A stretch of 64,000 nt of DNA from Curtobacterium sp. MCSS17_015 (lineage in GTDB: Bacteria > Actinomycetota > Actinomycetes > Actinomycetales > Microbacteriaceae). The notes beneath the pieces are model-generated. The model searched no databases. It saw only the letters and a program-made list of their open reading frames with translations, and was not told the DNA's origin. Of this stretch, positions 51,650 through 60,671 are shown piece after piece (positions within the stretch are counted from its first letter, which is position 1; every line of letters begins with the position of its first letter). Position numbers and translations under genes: made by a program. The stretch lies in assembly GCF_003234265.2 (NCBI RefSeq), contig NZ_CP126256.1:1364001-1428000 (forward strand), written 5' to 3'.

Positions 51650-52384
51650 ATGAAGGCATCACCCGAGGACCAGGCCACCCTGCTCGACCTCCAGCGGCTC
51701 GACAACGACATCACGCGTCTGGCGCACCGGATCAGTTCGCTGCAGAAGGGGGAGCACCTGACGGAGCTCGGCACCCGGGCGGCCGCCCTGCGCGCGCAGC
51801 TCGTCGTCGCCGTCGGCGAGGTCGAGGACGCCGAGCGTGACCTGGCCCGCCTCGAGTCCGACACCGCGACCGCCCAGGCCCGGGTCGAGCGCGACACCAC
51901 GCTGCTGCAGAACGTCGGCAACGCGAAGGACGCCGCCGGGCTCCAGAACGAGCTCGACTCGCTGAACCGGCGCATCGGCGACCTCGAGACGCAGGAGCTC
52001 GAGGTCATGGAGACGCTGGACCGCCTCCGCGCCCGGGTCGGCGACATCGAGTCGCAGCTCGCCGAACTCGACGGCGAACGAGGCCGACTGATGGGCGTCC
52101 GCGACGACGGCATCGCCCGCTTCGAGAAGGACCGGGTCGCGGCCGTGCAGGCTCGCTCGGACGTGGCGGCTGCGGTGCCGGCCGACCTGCTCGCACTGTA
52201 CGAGCGACAGCGCGCACGGTACGGGTTCGGTGCCTCGCTGCTGCAGGGTGGGGTGTCGACGGCGTCCGGTGTGACGTTGACGAACTCCGACCTGGCGGCC
52301 ATCCGGGCAGCGGCGCCGGACGACGTCGTGCTCTGCCCGGACAGCGACGCGATCCTGGTCCGGACGGCGGAGTCCGGCCTGTAG
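51650..52384 (+). CDS. CT398-like coiled-coil protein, zinc-ribbon domain degenerate
   Basis: Protein of 244 residues. A long antiparallel coiled coil (about 5-175, LLDLQRLDNDITRLAHRISS to QLAELDGERGRLMGV) is followed by the region where relatives carry a four-cysteine zinc ribbon. Here that region reads YGFGASLLQGGVSTASGVT to VVLCPDSDAILVRT and keeps only one cysteine, so zinc cannot be bound the normal way. Relatives are implicated in nucleic acid or flagellar/secretion functions without firm proof. AAGGAG precedes the ATG; cotranscribed with the Nif3 gene 2 nt upstream. Confidence 0.9.
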   Translation: MKASPEDQATLLDLQRLDNDITRLAHRISSLQKGEHLTELGTRAAALRAQLVVAVGEVEDAERDLARLESDTATAQARVERDTTLLQNVGNAKDAAGLQNELDSLNRRIGDLETQELEVMETLDRLRARVGDIESQLAELDGERGRLMGVRDDGIARFEKDRVAAVQARSDVAAAVPADLLALYERQRARYGFGASLLQGGVSTASGVTLTNSDLAAIRAAAPDDVVLCPDSDAILVRTAESGL

Positions 52385-52418
52385 TCGGACCGACTCGATC
52401 GCGGCGTCCGACGAACAG

Positions 52419-52450
52419 GACAGCCCGGCACCGCGCGGTGCCGGGCTGTC
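52419..52450. terminator. Bidirectional terminator between the CT398-like gene and rnpB
   Basis: A perfect 32-bp palindrome, 16-bp arms beginning GACAGCCCGGCACCGC, lies 34 bp after the protein gene and just past the rnpB 3' end. It can end transcription from both sides. Confidence 0.8.
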
Positions 52451-52469
52451 GTGTTCGGTACGGTCCTGG

Positions 52470-52843
52470 GCGAACGGGTCGGCCGTACGCCGGGTTCTGT
52501 CCCGCGACTTCCGCCGCGGTGACGGCCATCTCTCTCGGACCGACGTTGCCGTCGGCCTCCAGCGGTCTACCCGAGGACTCAGCGAGCAGCTTCGACATCC
52601 TCTGTCTGACCTTGCTCCGGGCGAGGTTTACCGAGCGGATCCGGTCACCCGGACCCCTGGTGGTCTCTTACACCACCGTTTCACCCTTACCGACGTCACC
52701 GCCGGCGGTCTGCTTTCTGTGGCACTGTCTCGCGGATTGCTCCGGGTGGGTGTTACCCACCGCCCTGCTCTGTGGAGCCCGGACGTTCCTCGGCACTCCC
52801 GGGGGAGTGACGCGACCGTCTCACCGACCCGTTCGCTCTGGAG
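52470..52843 (-). ncRNA. rnpB: RNase P RNA, bacterial class A
   Basis: Catalytic RNA that matures tRNA 5' ends. The minus strand contains the universal segments GAGGAACGTCCGGGCTCCAC followed by AGAGCAGGG near the 5' part, GAAACGGTGGTGTAAGAGACC in the middle, and GACAGAACCCGGCGTAC near the 3' end. The terminal P1 helix pairs GCGAACGGGTCGG with CCGACCCGTTCGC. The exact ends are estimated from P1 and may be off by several bases. Confidence 0.95.
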
Positions 52844-52891
52844 AGTCTAGCGGGAGACGGCACACGCCCGCCCGCCCGCGTCGGGGGAGGG

Positions 52892-53644
52892 CTAGTGCGC
52901 GCTCCGTGCAGCCAGGGTCGCCGCGCCGATGATGCCGGCGTTGTTGCGGAGCGTCGCCGGGATGATCTCGGCCTGCAGGTCGAGCAGCGGCAGGAACTCC
53001 TCGTACTGCTTCGAGACCCCGCCGCCGATGACGAACAGCTCCGGGGAGAGCAGCGCCTCGAGCCGCGAGTAGTACTTCTGCAGCCGCTTCGCCCAGTGCT
53101 TCCACGACAGGTCGTCGCGCTCCTTGGCGGCGAACGACGCCTTCGTCTCGTAGTCGACTCCGTCGATCTCGAGGTGACCGAGCTCCGCGTTGACGATGAG
53201 CACGCCGTCGTTGATGAGCGCCGTGCCGATGCCGGTCCCCAGGGTCGTCATGATGACGAGACCGTCGCGGCCCTTCGCGGCACCGAACTGCTGCTCGGCG
53301 AACCCCGCGGCGTCAGCGTCGTTGACGAAGTGGATGGAGCGGCCGAGCTCCTTCTCGAAGAGCGCCTCGGCCTCGAAACCGATCCACTTCTTCGAGACGT
53401 TGGCAGCAGACATGGTCTTGCCGCCGCGCACGATCGCCGGGAAGCAGACGCCGACGGCGATGTCGGAGGCCGGGGACAGGTCGTCGAGGATCGACTTCGC
53501 GACGTCGACGATGTCCTGTGGCTTGCCGCCCTCGGGCGTGGCCTTCTTGATCCGGTCGGTGGTGAGCTGACCGGACTCGGTGTCGACGATCGCGCCCTTG
53601 ATGCCTGTTCCGCCGATGTCGACGCCGACTGCGAGTGAGGTCAT
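52892..53644 (-). CDS. ppgK: Polyphosphate glucokinase
   Basis: ROK-family kinase of 250 residues that phosphorylates glucose using polyphosphate (and often ATP). Phosphate loop VGVDIGGTGIKGAIVD; glucose-contact NDADAAGFAE; TLGTGIGTALI; and NAELGHLEIDG (ExGH) without the zinc-binding cysteines of other ROK proteins. SWKHWAKRLQKYYSRLEALL and VIGGGVSK are typical of the actinobacterial polyphosphate enzymes. It precedes nothing on its strand before rnpB, and follows the map gene by 43 bp. Confidence 0.95.
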   Translation of the reverse strand: MTSLAVGVDIGGTGIKGAIVDTESGQLTTDRIKKATPEGGKPQDIVDVAKSILDDLSPASDIAVGVCFPAIVRGGKTMSAANVSKKWIGFEAEALFEKELGRSIHFVNDADAAGFAEQQFGAAKGRDGLVIMTTLGTGIGTALINDGVLIVNAELGHLEIDGVDYETKASFAAKERDDLSWKHWAKRLQKYYSRLEALLSPELFVIGGGVSKQYEEFLPLLDLQAEIIPATLRNNAGIIGAATLAARSAH

Positions 53645-53687
53645 GAGGAACGGTGCCTTCCGGTAGTCGTGCTTCGGGGTGGTGCGG

Positions 53688-54551
53688 TCAGGAGACGGTG
53701 AGGAGCTCGGCGCCGCGTTCGGTCACGACGAGCGTGTGTTCGAACTGCGCGGTCCACGACCGGTCACGCGTGGTGACGGTCCAGTCGTCGTCCCAGATGT
53801 CGGCCTCGATGCCACCGAGGGTCAGCATCGGTTCGATCGTGAAGACCATGCCGGGTTCGATGACGGTGTCGTACCGGACGTCGTCGACGTGGGGGATGAT
53901 CAGCCCGGAGTGGAACGCCCGACCGACGCCGTGGCCGGTGTAGTCGCGGACAACGCCGTAGCCGAAGCGCTTCGCGTAGGACTCGATCGCGCGCCCGATG
54001 ACGTTCACCTGACGCCCCGGTGCGACGGCGCGGATGCCGCGGCGCATCGCCTCCTCGGTCCGGGTGACGAGGTCCTGGACCTCCTGGGACGCCGAGCCCA
54101 CCACGAAGGTGCGGTTCGTGTCGCCGTGCAAGCCGTCCTTGTACGCGGTGATGTCGATGTTGACGATGTCACCGTCCTGCAGCACGGTGTCGTCCGGGAT
54201 CCCGTGGCAGATGACCTCGTTCAAGGACGAGCAGAGCGACTTCGGGAACCCGCGGTAGCCGAGCGTGGACGGGTAGGCCCCGTGTCCGACGACGAACTCG
54301 TGGCCGATGCGGTCGAGCTCGTCGGTCGTGACACCCGGGCGGATCGCGGCGCCGACGGCGTCGATGGCCTGCGAGGCGATCCGACCGGCCGTGCGGATGC
54401 GTTCGACCTCGTCCGGCGTGTACGTGTCGCCGAGACCGTGCTCGTGCGGTTCGACCTTGCCGACGTACTCCGGCCGCTCGACGTCCTTCGGCACGGGCCG
54501 CTGCGGGGAGATCCGGCCGGCGGTCAGGTGTCCGTGTTCGTCCCGGGGCAT
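53688..54551 (-). CDS. map: Methionine aminopeptidase, type I
   Basis: Metallopeptidase of 287 residues that removes initiator methionine. Metal ligands are in place: two Asp in [20 protein letters not shown], His in [11 protein letters not shown], Glu in [13 protein letters not shown] and Glu in [11 protein letters not shown]. An N-terminal extension of about 40 residues ([17 protein letters not shown]) holds the SH3-binding-like segment seen in mycobacterial MapB. The ATG at 54549-54551 has a -10 (TAGAGT, minus strand) 7 nt before it, predicting a leaderless transcript. Confidence 0.95.
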   Translation of the reverse strand: MPRDEHGHLTAGRISPQRPVPKDVERPEYVGKVEPHEHGLGDTYTPDEVERIRTAGRIASQAIDAVGAAIRPGVTTDELDRIGHEFVVGHGAYPSTLGYRGFPKSLCSSLNEVICHGIPDDTVLQDGDIVNIDITAYKDGLHGDTNRTFVVGSASQEVQDLVTRTEEAMRRGIRAVAPGRQVNVIGRAIESYAKRFGYGVVRDYTGHGVGRAFHSGLIIPHVDDVRYDTVIEPGMVFTIEPMLTLGGIEADIWDDDWTVTTRDRSWTAQFEHTLVVTERGAELLTVS

Positions 54552-54619
54552 GCGCTCCACTCTAGCGGCGTGTCGGAGACCGCTGCCGCCCGGTGCGGTC
54601 GGCGGGTACGGTCGGGCCC

Positions 54620-54805
54620 ATGACCGACGAGCGCATCGAATCCCAGTGGTGGTACAACGACAAGACCGGAGAGGTCGAGCAGGGGCTGAAGTCGACGAAC
54701 CGACACCACATCGGTCCGTTCGCCACCCGTGACGAGGCCGCGCACGCCCTCGACCGCATCCGCGCGAACAACGAGCGCGCCGACGCGACCGACGCCGAGG
54801 GCTGA
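54620..54805 (+). CDS. Small SPOR-like protein
   Basis: Protein of 61 residues: [18 protein letters not shown], then [20 protein letters not shown]. This short module is widespread in actinobacteria, usually beside map, and is annotated as SPOR-domain or hypothetical; the motif resembles one half of a SPOR repeat, but peptidoglycan binding is unproven. No signal peptide. TACGGT (54607-54612) ends 7 nt before the ATG, another leaderless start. Convergent with the CDGSH gene, 4 bp apart. Confidence 0.85.
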   Translation: MTDERIESQWWYNDKTGEVEQGLKSTNRHHIGPFATRDEAAHALDRIRANNERADATDAEG

Positions 54806-54809
54806 GCCG

Positions 54810-55055
54810 CTAGTCCGCCGAGCGGTCACTGTCCTCCGCCGGGAGTTCGGGCTCGGTGCGGAAGCCGATGATCTTGTGCGTGCCGTCGCAGTACGGCTTC
54901 AGCATCGACTTGCCGCACCGGCAGAGCGCCACGGTCCGGCGGCGCCGGGGCAGCTCCTGCCCGTCCGGCCCGAGCACCGCGACGTCGCCGCGGAGCAGGA
55001 ACGGCCCGTCCGGGTAGGCGACGATCGACGGTTCGTCGGCCTGTTCACGCGACAT
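54810..55055 (-). CDS. CDGSH iron-sulfur domain protein
   Basis: Protein of 81 residues with the CDGSH cluster motif CRCGKSMLKPYCDGTHK: Cys45, Cys47, Cys56 and His60 ligate a [2Fe-2S] cluster. It is a single-motif type, cytoplasmic, probably an electron or cluster carrier. It starts 11 bp inside the 3' end of the di-iron redox enzyme gene, so the two are coupled. This gene pair recurs in actinobacteria, suggesting it serves that enzyme. Confidence 0.93.
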   Translation of the reverse strand: MSREQADEPSIVAYPDGPFLLRGDVAVLGPDGQELPRRRRTVALCRCGKSMLKPYCDGTHKIIGFRTEPELPAEDSDRSAD

Positions 55056-56136
55056 CGGCGACCCCGCTCGGCGTGACGAGTGCGTCGTCGAGGGGGCGAC
55101 GCAGCGAGCTGCGTCCGGCCTCCCAGCTCGACAGCAACTGCGCCCCGGCCATCCCCTCGACCGTCAGGCACGCCGCTGCCCCGAACATGACGTCGTCCAG
55201 GAGGGTCGGATCGGCCTCCACGAGCCCACCGGCGAGGTCGCGCCCGGCGATCTGCTCGTGCACGGCGTCGGCCTCGACGTGCTCGTCGAAGTACCAGGTC
55301 GCGTCCTCGTCGAACCCGTTCCGCCGGAACCCGTCCCCGTAGAGCTTGCTCGGGATCGACGACGTCATCTCGAACGCGGCGAGGTGCCCGACGATCGCAC
55401 CGCGCAGGCGCCGGTGCAGCCCGAACATGCTCATCATGTTGAGCGCGCCGAGCGTGATCGCCGGCAGGTGGTCGACGTAGGCGCCGTACGAGTCGTCGAG
55501 CCCCGCTGCCCGGAGCGTCCGCGCGAAGATCGCCGAGTGCATGCGCTTCGGGCGTCCGCCGCCGTACTCGTCCGACTGGATCTCGACGAGCGCCGCCTTC
55601 GCGCGCCCGGACAGACGCGGGATCGCCCAGCTGTGCGGGTCCGCCTCCTTCAGGGTGTACGCGGTCTTCTGCACGAGGAACTCGCGGATCTGCTCGCGGT
55701 CGGCCTTGCGCGCCACCCACCGCGAGACACTCGGCCCGCTGTCGGCTGCGGTGAGGGCGAAGAGGGCCTCCGACACGCCCTCCGCGGTCGGCTCCGGTCG
55801 TTCCGGCACCGGCACGACGGCGCGGACGGCGGCCTCGAGGGCCGTCTCGAGCACGGCGCGTGTCGTGAGCAGCGTGGTGTCCCACTCCAGACGGTCGTCG
55901 ACGCCGTCGACCCCGCCGTAGTGGAGTTCGTACAGGACGAAGAGGGCGAGCTGGACGTCGTCGTCGTCCAGGACGTCGGACGAGGCGGCGACGGCGGCGG
56001 CGGCGGTGGTCGGCAGTGACGCATCGGGTGCGCCGGCGAGCAGCGCGTCGAGGACGGCCGCACTCAGCGCGCCGCGCGGCTCCGGTGCCGGCATGGGGGT
56101 CTGGGTGAGGACTTCGGCGGCGTCGAGGACGGCCAT
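55045..56136 (-). CDS. Iron-containing redox enzyme family protein (heme-oxygenase-like fold)
   Basis: Protein of 363 residues of the Haem_oxygenas_2 (HDO-like) group. Candidate di-iron ligands sit on helices: LFVLYELHYGG, QIREFLVQK, IQSDEYGGG (the conserved EYGGGR), and late YFDEHVEADAVHEQIAGRD with Glu, His and Glu. Relatives are non-heme di-iron oxidases/oxygenases, e.g. the enzymes that cleave fatty acids or amino acids; the substrate here is unknown. GAAGGAG precedes the ATG at 56134-56136; the upstream open frame overlaps glnA antisense and is discarded. Coupled to the CDGSH gene. Confidence 0.88.
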   Translation of the reverse strand: MAVLDAAEVLTQTPMPAPEPRGALSAAVLDALLAGAPDASLPTTAAAAVAASSDVLDDDDVQLALFVLYELHYGGVDGVDDRLEWDTTLLTTRAVLETALEAAVRAVVPVPERPEPTAEGVSEALFALTAADSGPSVSRWVARKADREQIREFLVQKTAYTLKEADPHSWAIPRLSGRAKAALVEIQSDEYGGGRPKRMHSAIFARTLRAAGLDDSYGAYVDHLPAITLGALNMMSMFGLHRRLRGAIVGHLAAFEMTSSIPSKLYGDGFRRNGFDEDATWYFDEHVEADAVHEQIAGRDLAGGLVEADPTLLDDVMFGAAACLTVEGMAGAQLLSSWEAGRSSLRRPLDDALVTPSGVADVA

Positions 56137-56323
56137 GAGGTTGCTCCTTCGCGGATCGGTACCGGTCCGATACTGGTCGGTACCCCTGACAACGGGCCGC
56201 GCGGGACGTCGACCGCGCGCGTCCCGCCCACGACCAGCGGCTCGGGCACTAGCCTGTGTGCACGGTCGCGATGCGGCCCCCGGCGAGCCGCGATGCGGCC
56301 CGGCGAACACGGAAAGGTCGCGC

Positions 56324-57661
56324 ATGGACAAGCAGACGGACTTCGTGCTCCGCACCATCGAGGAGCGCGGGATCAAGTTCATCCGACTCTGGTTCACCGA
56401 CGTGATCGGCACCCTGAAGTCGGTCGCCATCGCGCCGGCCGAGGTCGAGGGCGCGTTCGCCGAGGGCATCGGCTTCGACGGTTCGGCGATCGAGGGGCTC
56501 ACCCGCTCGTACGAGGCCGACGTGCTCGCACACCCGGACCCGTCGACCTTCCAGATCCTGCCGTGGCGCGGTGAGGTCGACCCGACCGCGCGGATGTTCT
56601 GCGACATCACGACGCCGGACGGGCAGCCCGCCGTCGCGGACCCCCGCAACGTGCTCAAGCGCACCCTCGCCAAGGCGAGCGACCGCGGCTTCACGTTCTA
56701 CACGCACCCCGAGATCGAGTTCTACCTGCTGAAGAGCCGCGACTGGAAGGACGGCGGCCCCCAGCCCGTCGACCAGGCGGGTTACTTCGACAACGTGCCC
56801 GGCGGGAGCGCCCACGACTTCCGGCGGCGCTCCGTGCGCATGCTCGAGGACCTCGGCATCTCGGTCGAGTTCAGCCACCACGAGGCCGGTCCGGGGCAGA
56901 ACGAGATCGACCTCCGCTACGCCGACGCACTGACGATGGCGGACAACATCATGACCTTCCGCACGGTCGTGAAGGAGGTGGCGATCGAGCAGGGTGTCTA
57001 CGCGACCTTCATGCCGAAGCCGCTGTCCGGCCAGCCCGGGTCCGGGATGCACACGCACGTGTCGCTCTTCGAGGGTGACCAGAACGCGTTCTACGAGCCC
57101 GGGGGCGAGTACCAGCTCTCGCCGACCGCCAAGCACTTCATCGCGGGAGTGCTCGAGCACGCCCCGGAGATCACCGCCGTGACGAACCAGTTCGTCAACT
57201 CGTACAAGCGCCTCTGGGGCGGCGACGAGGCACCCTCCTTCGTCACGTGGGGCCACAACAACCGCTCGGCGCTCGTCCGCGTCCCGCTGTACAAGCCGAA
57301 CAAGGGCCAGTCCGCGCGCATCGAGTACCGCGGCATCGACTCCGCCGCGAACCCCTACCTGGCGTACTCGCTCCTGCTCGCCGCCGGGCTCAAGGGCATC
57401 GAGGAGGGCTACGAACTCCCCGCCGAGGCCGAGGACAACGTCTGGAGCCTGTCCGACTCGGAGCGCAAGGCCCTCGGGTACAGCCAGCTGCCGGCGAGCC
57501 TCGACCACGCCCTGTCGCTCATGGAGGACTCGGAGCTCGTCGCCGAGACCCTCGGGGAGCAGGTGTTCAACTTCGTCCTGCTCAACAAGCGGCAGGAGTG
57601 GAAGCGGTACCGCGACCAGGTGACGCCGTTCGAGTTGGACACGAACCTCGGCATGCTCTGA
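56324..57661 (+). CDS. glnA: Glutamine synthetase type I (GlnA2-like)
   Basis: ATP-dependent ammonia-assimilation enzyme of 445 residues. Latch and Mg-site motifs: FTDVIGTLKSVAI, GIGFDGSAIEGL (the Asp50 loop), EIEFYLLK, GPGQNEIDLRYADA, FMPKPLSGQPGSGMHTHVSL (active-site His), NRSALVRVP and RIEYRGIDSAANPYL. The length and the short C-terminus (FELDTNLGML) match actinobacterial GlnA2, the form without the usual adenylylation-loop tyrosine, although a glnE gene follows. GGAAAGG precedes the ATG. The glnE gene starts 34 nt after the stop. Confidence 0.95.
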   Translation: MDKQTDFVLRTIEERGIKFIRLWFTDVIGTLKSVAIAPAEVEGAFAEGIGFDGSAIEGLTRSYEADVLAHPDPSTFQILPWRGEVDPTARMFCDITTPDGQPAVADPRNVLKRTLAKASDRGFTFYTHPEIEFYLLKSRDWKDGGPQPVDQAGYFDNVPGGSAHDFRRRSVRMLEDLGISVEFSHHEAGPGQNEIDLRYADALTMADNIMTFRTVVKEVAIEQGVYATFMPKPLSGQPGSGMHTHVSLFEGDQNAFYEPGGEYQLSPTAKHFIAGVLEHAPEITAVTNQFVNSYKRLWGGDEAPSFVTWGHNNRSALVRVPLYKPNKGQSARIEYRGIDSAANPYLAYSLLLAAGLKGIEEGYELPAEAEDNVWSLSDSERKALGYSQLPASLDHALSLMEDSELVAETLGEQVFNFVLLNKRQEWKRYRDQVTPFELDTNLGML

Positions 57662-57695
57662 CCATCCGGAAGCGCACCACGGGAGCACTCGCGAG

Positions 57696-60671
57696 ATGAC
57701 CAGCAGGACGGCGACGTCGCGGTCGCAACTGGCCCGGCTCGGCTTCGCCGACCTGTCCGGCACGCTCGAGCGGATCGCCGCCCTGGAGGCCCGTCCCGCG
57801 TCGGACCCGCGGGTCCCGATCGCGGACGCCGAGTCCGTCTGGGCCGCCACCGCGGACCCGGACGGCGCGCTGCTCGCGATCGAGCGCCTGGTCGAGGCGG
57901 TCCCGGACCAGCTGCGTCCCGTCCTCGCGGACCCGGCCGCCACCGAACGCCTGGTCCGGCTGCTCGGGTCCTCGATCGGCCTCGCCGAGTTCCTGCAGCG
58001 CCGACCGGACGAGCTCGGCCTGCTGCTCGAGCCGGTGACGCCGCCGTGGTCGCAGGAGCGGTACACGGCGTCGCTGACCGACGCGGTCGACGGCGCCTCC
58101 GGGGAGACGGCCCGGCGCCGTCTCCGTGTCCGCTACCGACGGCACCTCGCGCAGATCGCGCTGTTCGACGTGCTGCACGCGGTCCCGACCGAGGCGTTCC
58201 CGGCCGTCGCCGCCGGGCTCGCCGACCTCGCGGGGGCCGCCCTCGACGTCGCGGTGGCGGTCGCGCGCCGCGAGGTCCCGTTCCCCGCGGCCGACGTGGC
58301 CGCCACACCGCTCGCCGTCATCGCGATGGGCAAGGCCGGCGCGCGAGAGCTCAACTACGTCAGCGACGTCGACGTCATCTTCGTCACCGAGCCGACCGAG
58401 CCGCAGGAGGGGGACGATGCGCCCCGCATCAGCACCGACCGCGCGGTGCTCATCGCCACACGGCTCGCGATCGCGGCGACACACGTCATCACCGACCTCG
58501 CCGCGGAGCCCGCGCTCTGGGAGGTCGACGCGAACCTCCGGCCGGAGGGCAAGGACGGCGCGCTCGTGCGCACGCTCGAGTCCCACGTGGCCTACTACGA
58601 GCGGTGGGCGAAGGGGTGGGAGTTCCAGGCGCTGTTGAAGGCCCGTGCGATCGCCGGTTCGACGGACCTGGGGGAGCGCTACGTCGCCGCGGTGGCCCCG
58701 TTCGTCTGGGAGTCGTCGAAGCGCCCGGGGTTCGTCGAGTCCGTGCAGCGGATGCGGGAGCGCGTCACCGCCCACATCCCGGACGCCCAGGTCGACCGGC
58801 AGCTCAAGCTCGGGCCGGGCGGCCTGCGCGACGTCGAGTTCACGGTGCAGTTGCTCCAGCTCGTGCACGGCCGCGACGACGAGTCCGTGCGCGTCCGGTC
58901 GACGCTCGAGGCGATGGACGCCCTGGCCACGGCCGGGTACGTCGGTCGCGTCGAGGCGGCCCGGTTCGGGCCGGACTACGCGCTGTTGCGCGTGCTCGAG
59001 CACCACATCCAGCTCCGCCGCCTGCAGCGGACCCACCTCATGCCGAGCGACGAGGACGAGCTCCGGGTCCTCGCCCGGTCGACGCGCCTGGCGTCCTCGG
59101 CGGCCGCGCTGCAGGACCGGTGGCGCTCGGTGAAGCTCGAGGTGCGCGGACTCCACGAGCGGCTCTTCTACCGGCCGATGCTCTCGGCGGTGGCCGCGAC
59201 CGACGGCGAGATCGTGCTCACGAGCGGCCAGGTCCGTGATCGTCTCACGGCGATCGGCTTCCTCGACCCCGACGGCGCCGTCACCCACATCCGGGCCCTG
59301 ACGCAGGGGACGTCACGGCGAGCGACCATCCAGCGGAACCTGCTGCCGGTGCTCCTGCGCTGGATGGCCGAGGGACCCGCTCCGGACCGCGCCCTGCTGG
59401 CCTTCCGTCGGCTCAGCGACACGCTGGGGGAGTCGAGCTGGTTCCTCCGGATGCTCCGCGACTCCTCGGGTGCCGCCCACAGCCTCACCACGGTGCTGTC
59501 CGAGTCGGCGTTCCTGTCCGGCCTGCTCGAGCGCTTCCCGGAGGCCGTCGCCTGGCTGGACGAGCCCGAGACCCTGCTGCGGCCCCGTCCACTGCCGGCG
59601 CTGCTCGCCGAGACCGGTGCGACGACCGCTCGACACGGTGACGCGGTGGACACCGCCGCATCGCTCCTCCGCGGAGTCCGTCGCCGTGAGACCCTCCGGC
59701 TCGGCATGGCGGCGGTCCTCGGCCACCTCGGCGTCGACGGGCTCGGGCCGGCGCTCAGCGACGTGACCGAGGCCACCCTGAGCGGTGCGTTGGACCTCGC
59801 GCGACGGGACGCGCCCGGAGGGCTGGAGTTCGGGGTCATCGCGATGGGGCGGTACGGCGGCCGTGAGCTCGGGTTCGGCTCCGATGCCGACGTCCTCTTC
59901 GTCTACCGGTCGTCGACGGTGTCGAACGAGGTCGCGTCCCGTGCGGCGCAGGTGATCGTGCGCGAACTGAACCGGCTGACCGAGGACGCGCTGCACCCGT
60001 TCGACCTGGACATCGACCTGCGGCCCGAGGGGAAGAACGGGCCGGTCGTCCGGTCGTTCGAATCGTACGCGGCCTACTACGCCCGCTGGTCGCTCACGTG
60101 GGAGGCCCAGGCGCTGCTCCGGGCGCGCGGCGCCGTGGGGGACGAGCAGTTGCTGCGCGACTTCGAACACCTCGCCGACCGGACGCGCTACCCGGACGCG
60201 ATCGAGGAGCGCGAGGTGCGCGAGGTCCGGCGGATCAAGGCACGCGTCGAGTCGGAGCGCCTCCCGCGCGGTGCCGACCCCGCCAGGCACCTCAAGCTCG
60301 GGCGCGGCTCCCTCAGCGACGTGGAGTGGTTCGTGCAGCTGCTCCAGCTGCAGCACGGACGCGAGCATCCGGCACTCCGCACCACCTCGACGCTCGAAGC
60401 GCTCGAGGCCGCGACCGACGCGGGCTGGGTGGCCGCGGAGGACGCCGAGAAGCTCGCGGCGGCGTGGCGCTTCGCCTCGCGGACCCGGAGTGCGCTCGTG
60501 CTCTGGTCCGGCCGGACCACCGACGTCCTGCCGGTCGAGCGGACGCAGCTCGAGGGCATCGCGCGACTGCTCGAGTACCCGCCCGGGTCCGCGTCGCAGC
60601 TCGAGGAGGACTACCTCGCGGTCACCCGCCGGGCGCGACAGGTCTTCGAGCGCGAGTTCTACGGCGCCTGA
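57696..60671 (+). CDS. glnE: Glutamine synthetase adenylyltransferase/deadenylylase
   Basis: Bifunctional enzyme of 991 residues that attaches or removes AMP on glutamine synthetase according to PII and glutamine signals. Two nucleotidyltransferase domains are visible: GKAGARELNYVSDVDVIFVT (first half, deadenylylase) and GRYGGRELGFGSDADVLFVY (second half, adenylylase), each followed by a PII-binding-like helical region (LKLGPGGLRDVEFTVQLLQL and LKLGRGSLSDVEWFVQLLQL). Same strand as glnA with a 34-nt gap, so probably one operon. The start ATG follows GCGAG. Confidence 0.96.
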   Translation: MTSRTATSRSQLARLGFADLSGTLERIAALEARPASDPRVPIADAESVWAATADPDGALLAIERLVEAVPDQLRPVLADPAATERLVRLLGSSIGLAEFLQRRPDELGLLLEPVTPPWSQERYTASLTDAVDGASGETARRRLRVRYRRHLAQIALFDVLHAVPTEAFPAVAAGLADLAGAALDVAVAVARREVPFPAADVAATPLAVIAMGKAGARELNYVSDVDVIFVTEPTEPQEGDDAPRISTDRAVLIATRLAIAATHVITDLAAEPALWEVDANLRPEGKDGALVRTLESHVAYYERWAKGWEFQALLKARAIAGSTDLGERYVAAVAPFVWESSKRPGFVESVQRMRERVTAHIPDAQVDRQLKLGPGGLRDVEFTVQLLQLVHGRDDESVRVRSTLEAMDALATAGYVGRVEAARFGPDYALLRVLEHHIQLRRLQRTHLMPSDEDELRVLARSTRLASSAAALQDRWRSVKLEVRGLHERLFYRPMLSAVAATDGEIVLTSGQVRDRLTAIGFLDPDGAVTHIRALTQGTSRRATIQRNLLPVLLRWMAEGPAPDRALLAFRRLSDTLGESSWFLRMLRDSSGAAHSLTTVLSESAFLSGLLERFPEAVAWLDEPETLLRPRPLPALLAETGATTARHGDAVDTAASLLRGVRRRETLRLGMAAVLGHLGVDGLGPALSDVTEATLSGALDLARRDAPGGLEFGVIAMGRYGGRELGFGSDADVLFVYRSSTVSNEVASRAAQVIVRELNRLTEDALHPFDLDIDLRPEGKNGPVVRSFESYAAYYARWSLTWEAQALLRARGAVGDEQLLRDFEHLADRTRYPDAIEEREVREVRRIKARVESERLPRGADPARHLKLGRGSLSDVEWFVQLLQLQHGREHPALRTTSTLEALEAATDAGWVAAEDAEKLAAAWRFASRTRSALVLWSGRTTDVLPVERTQLEGIARLLEYPPGSASQLEEDYLAVTRRARQVFEREFYGA

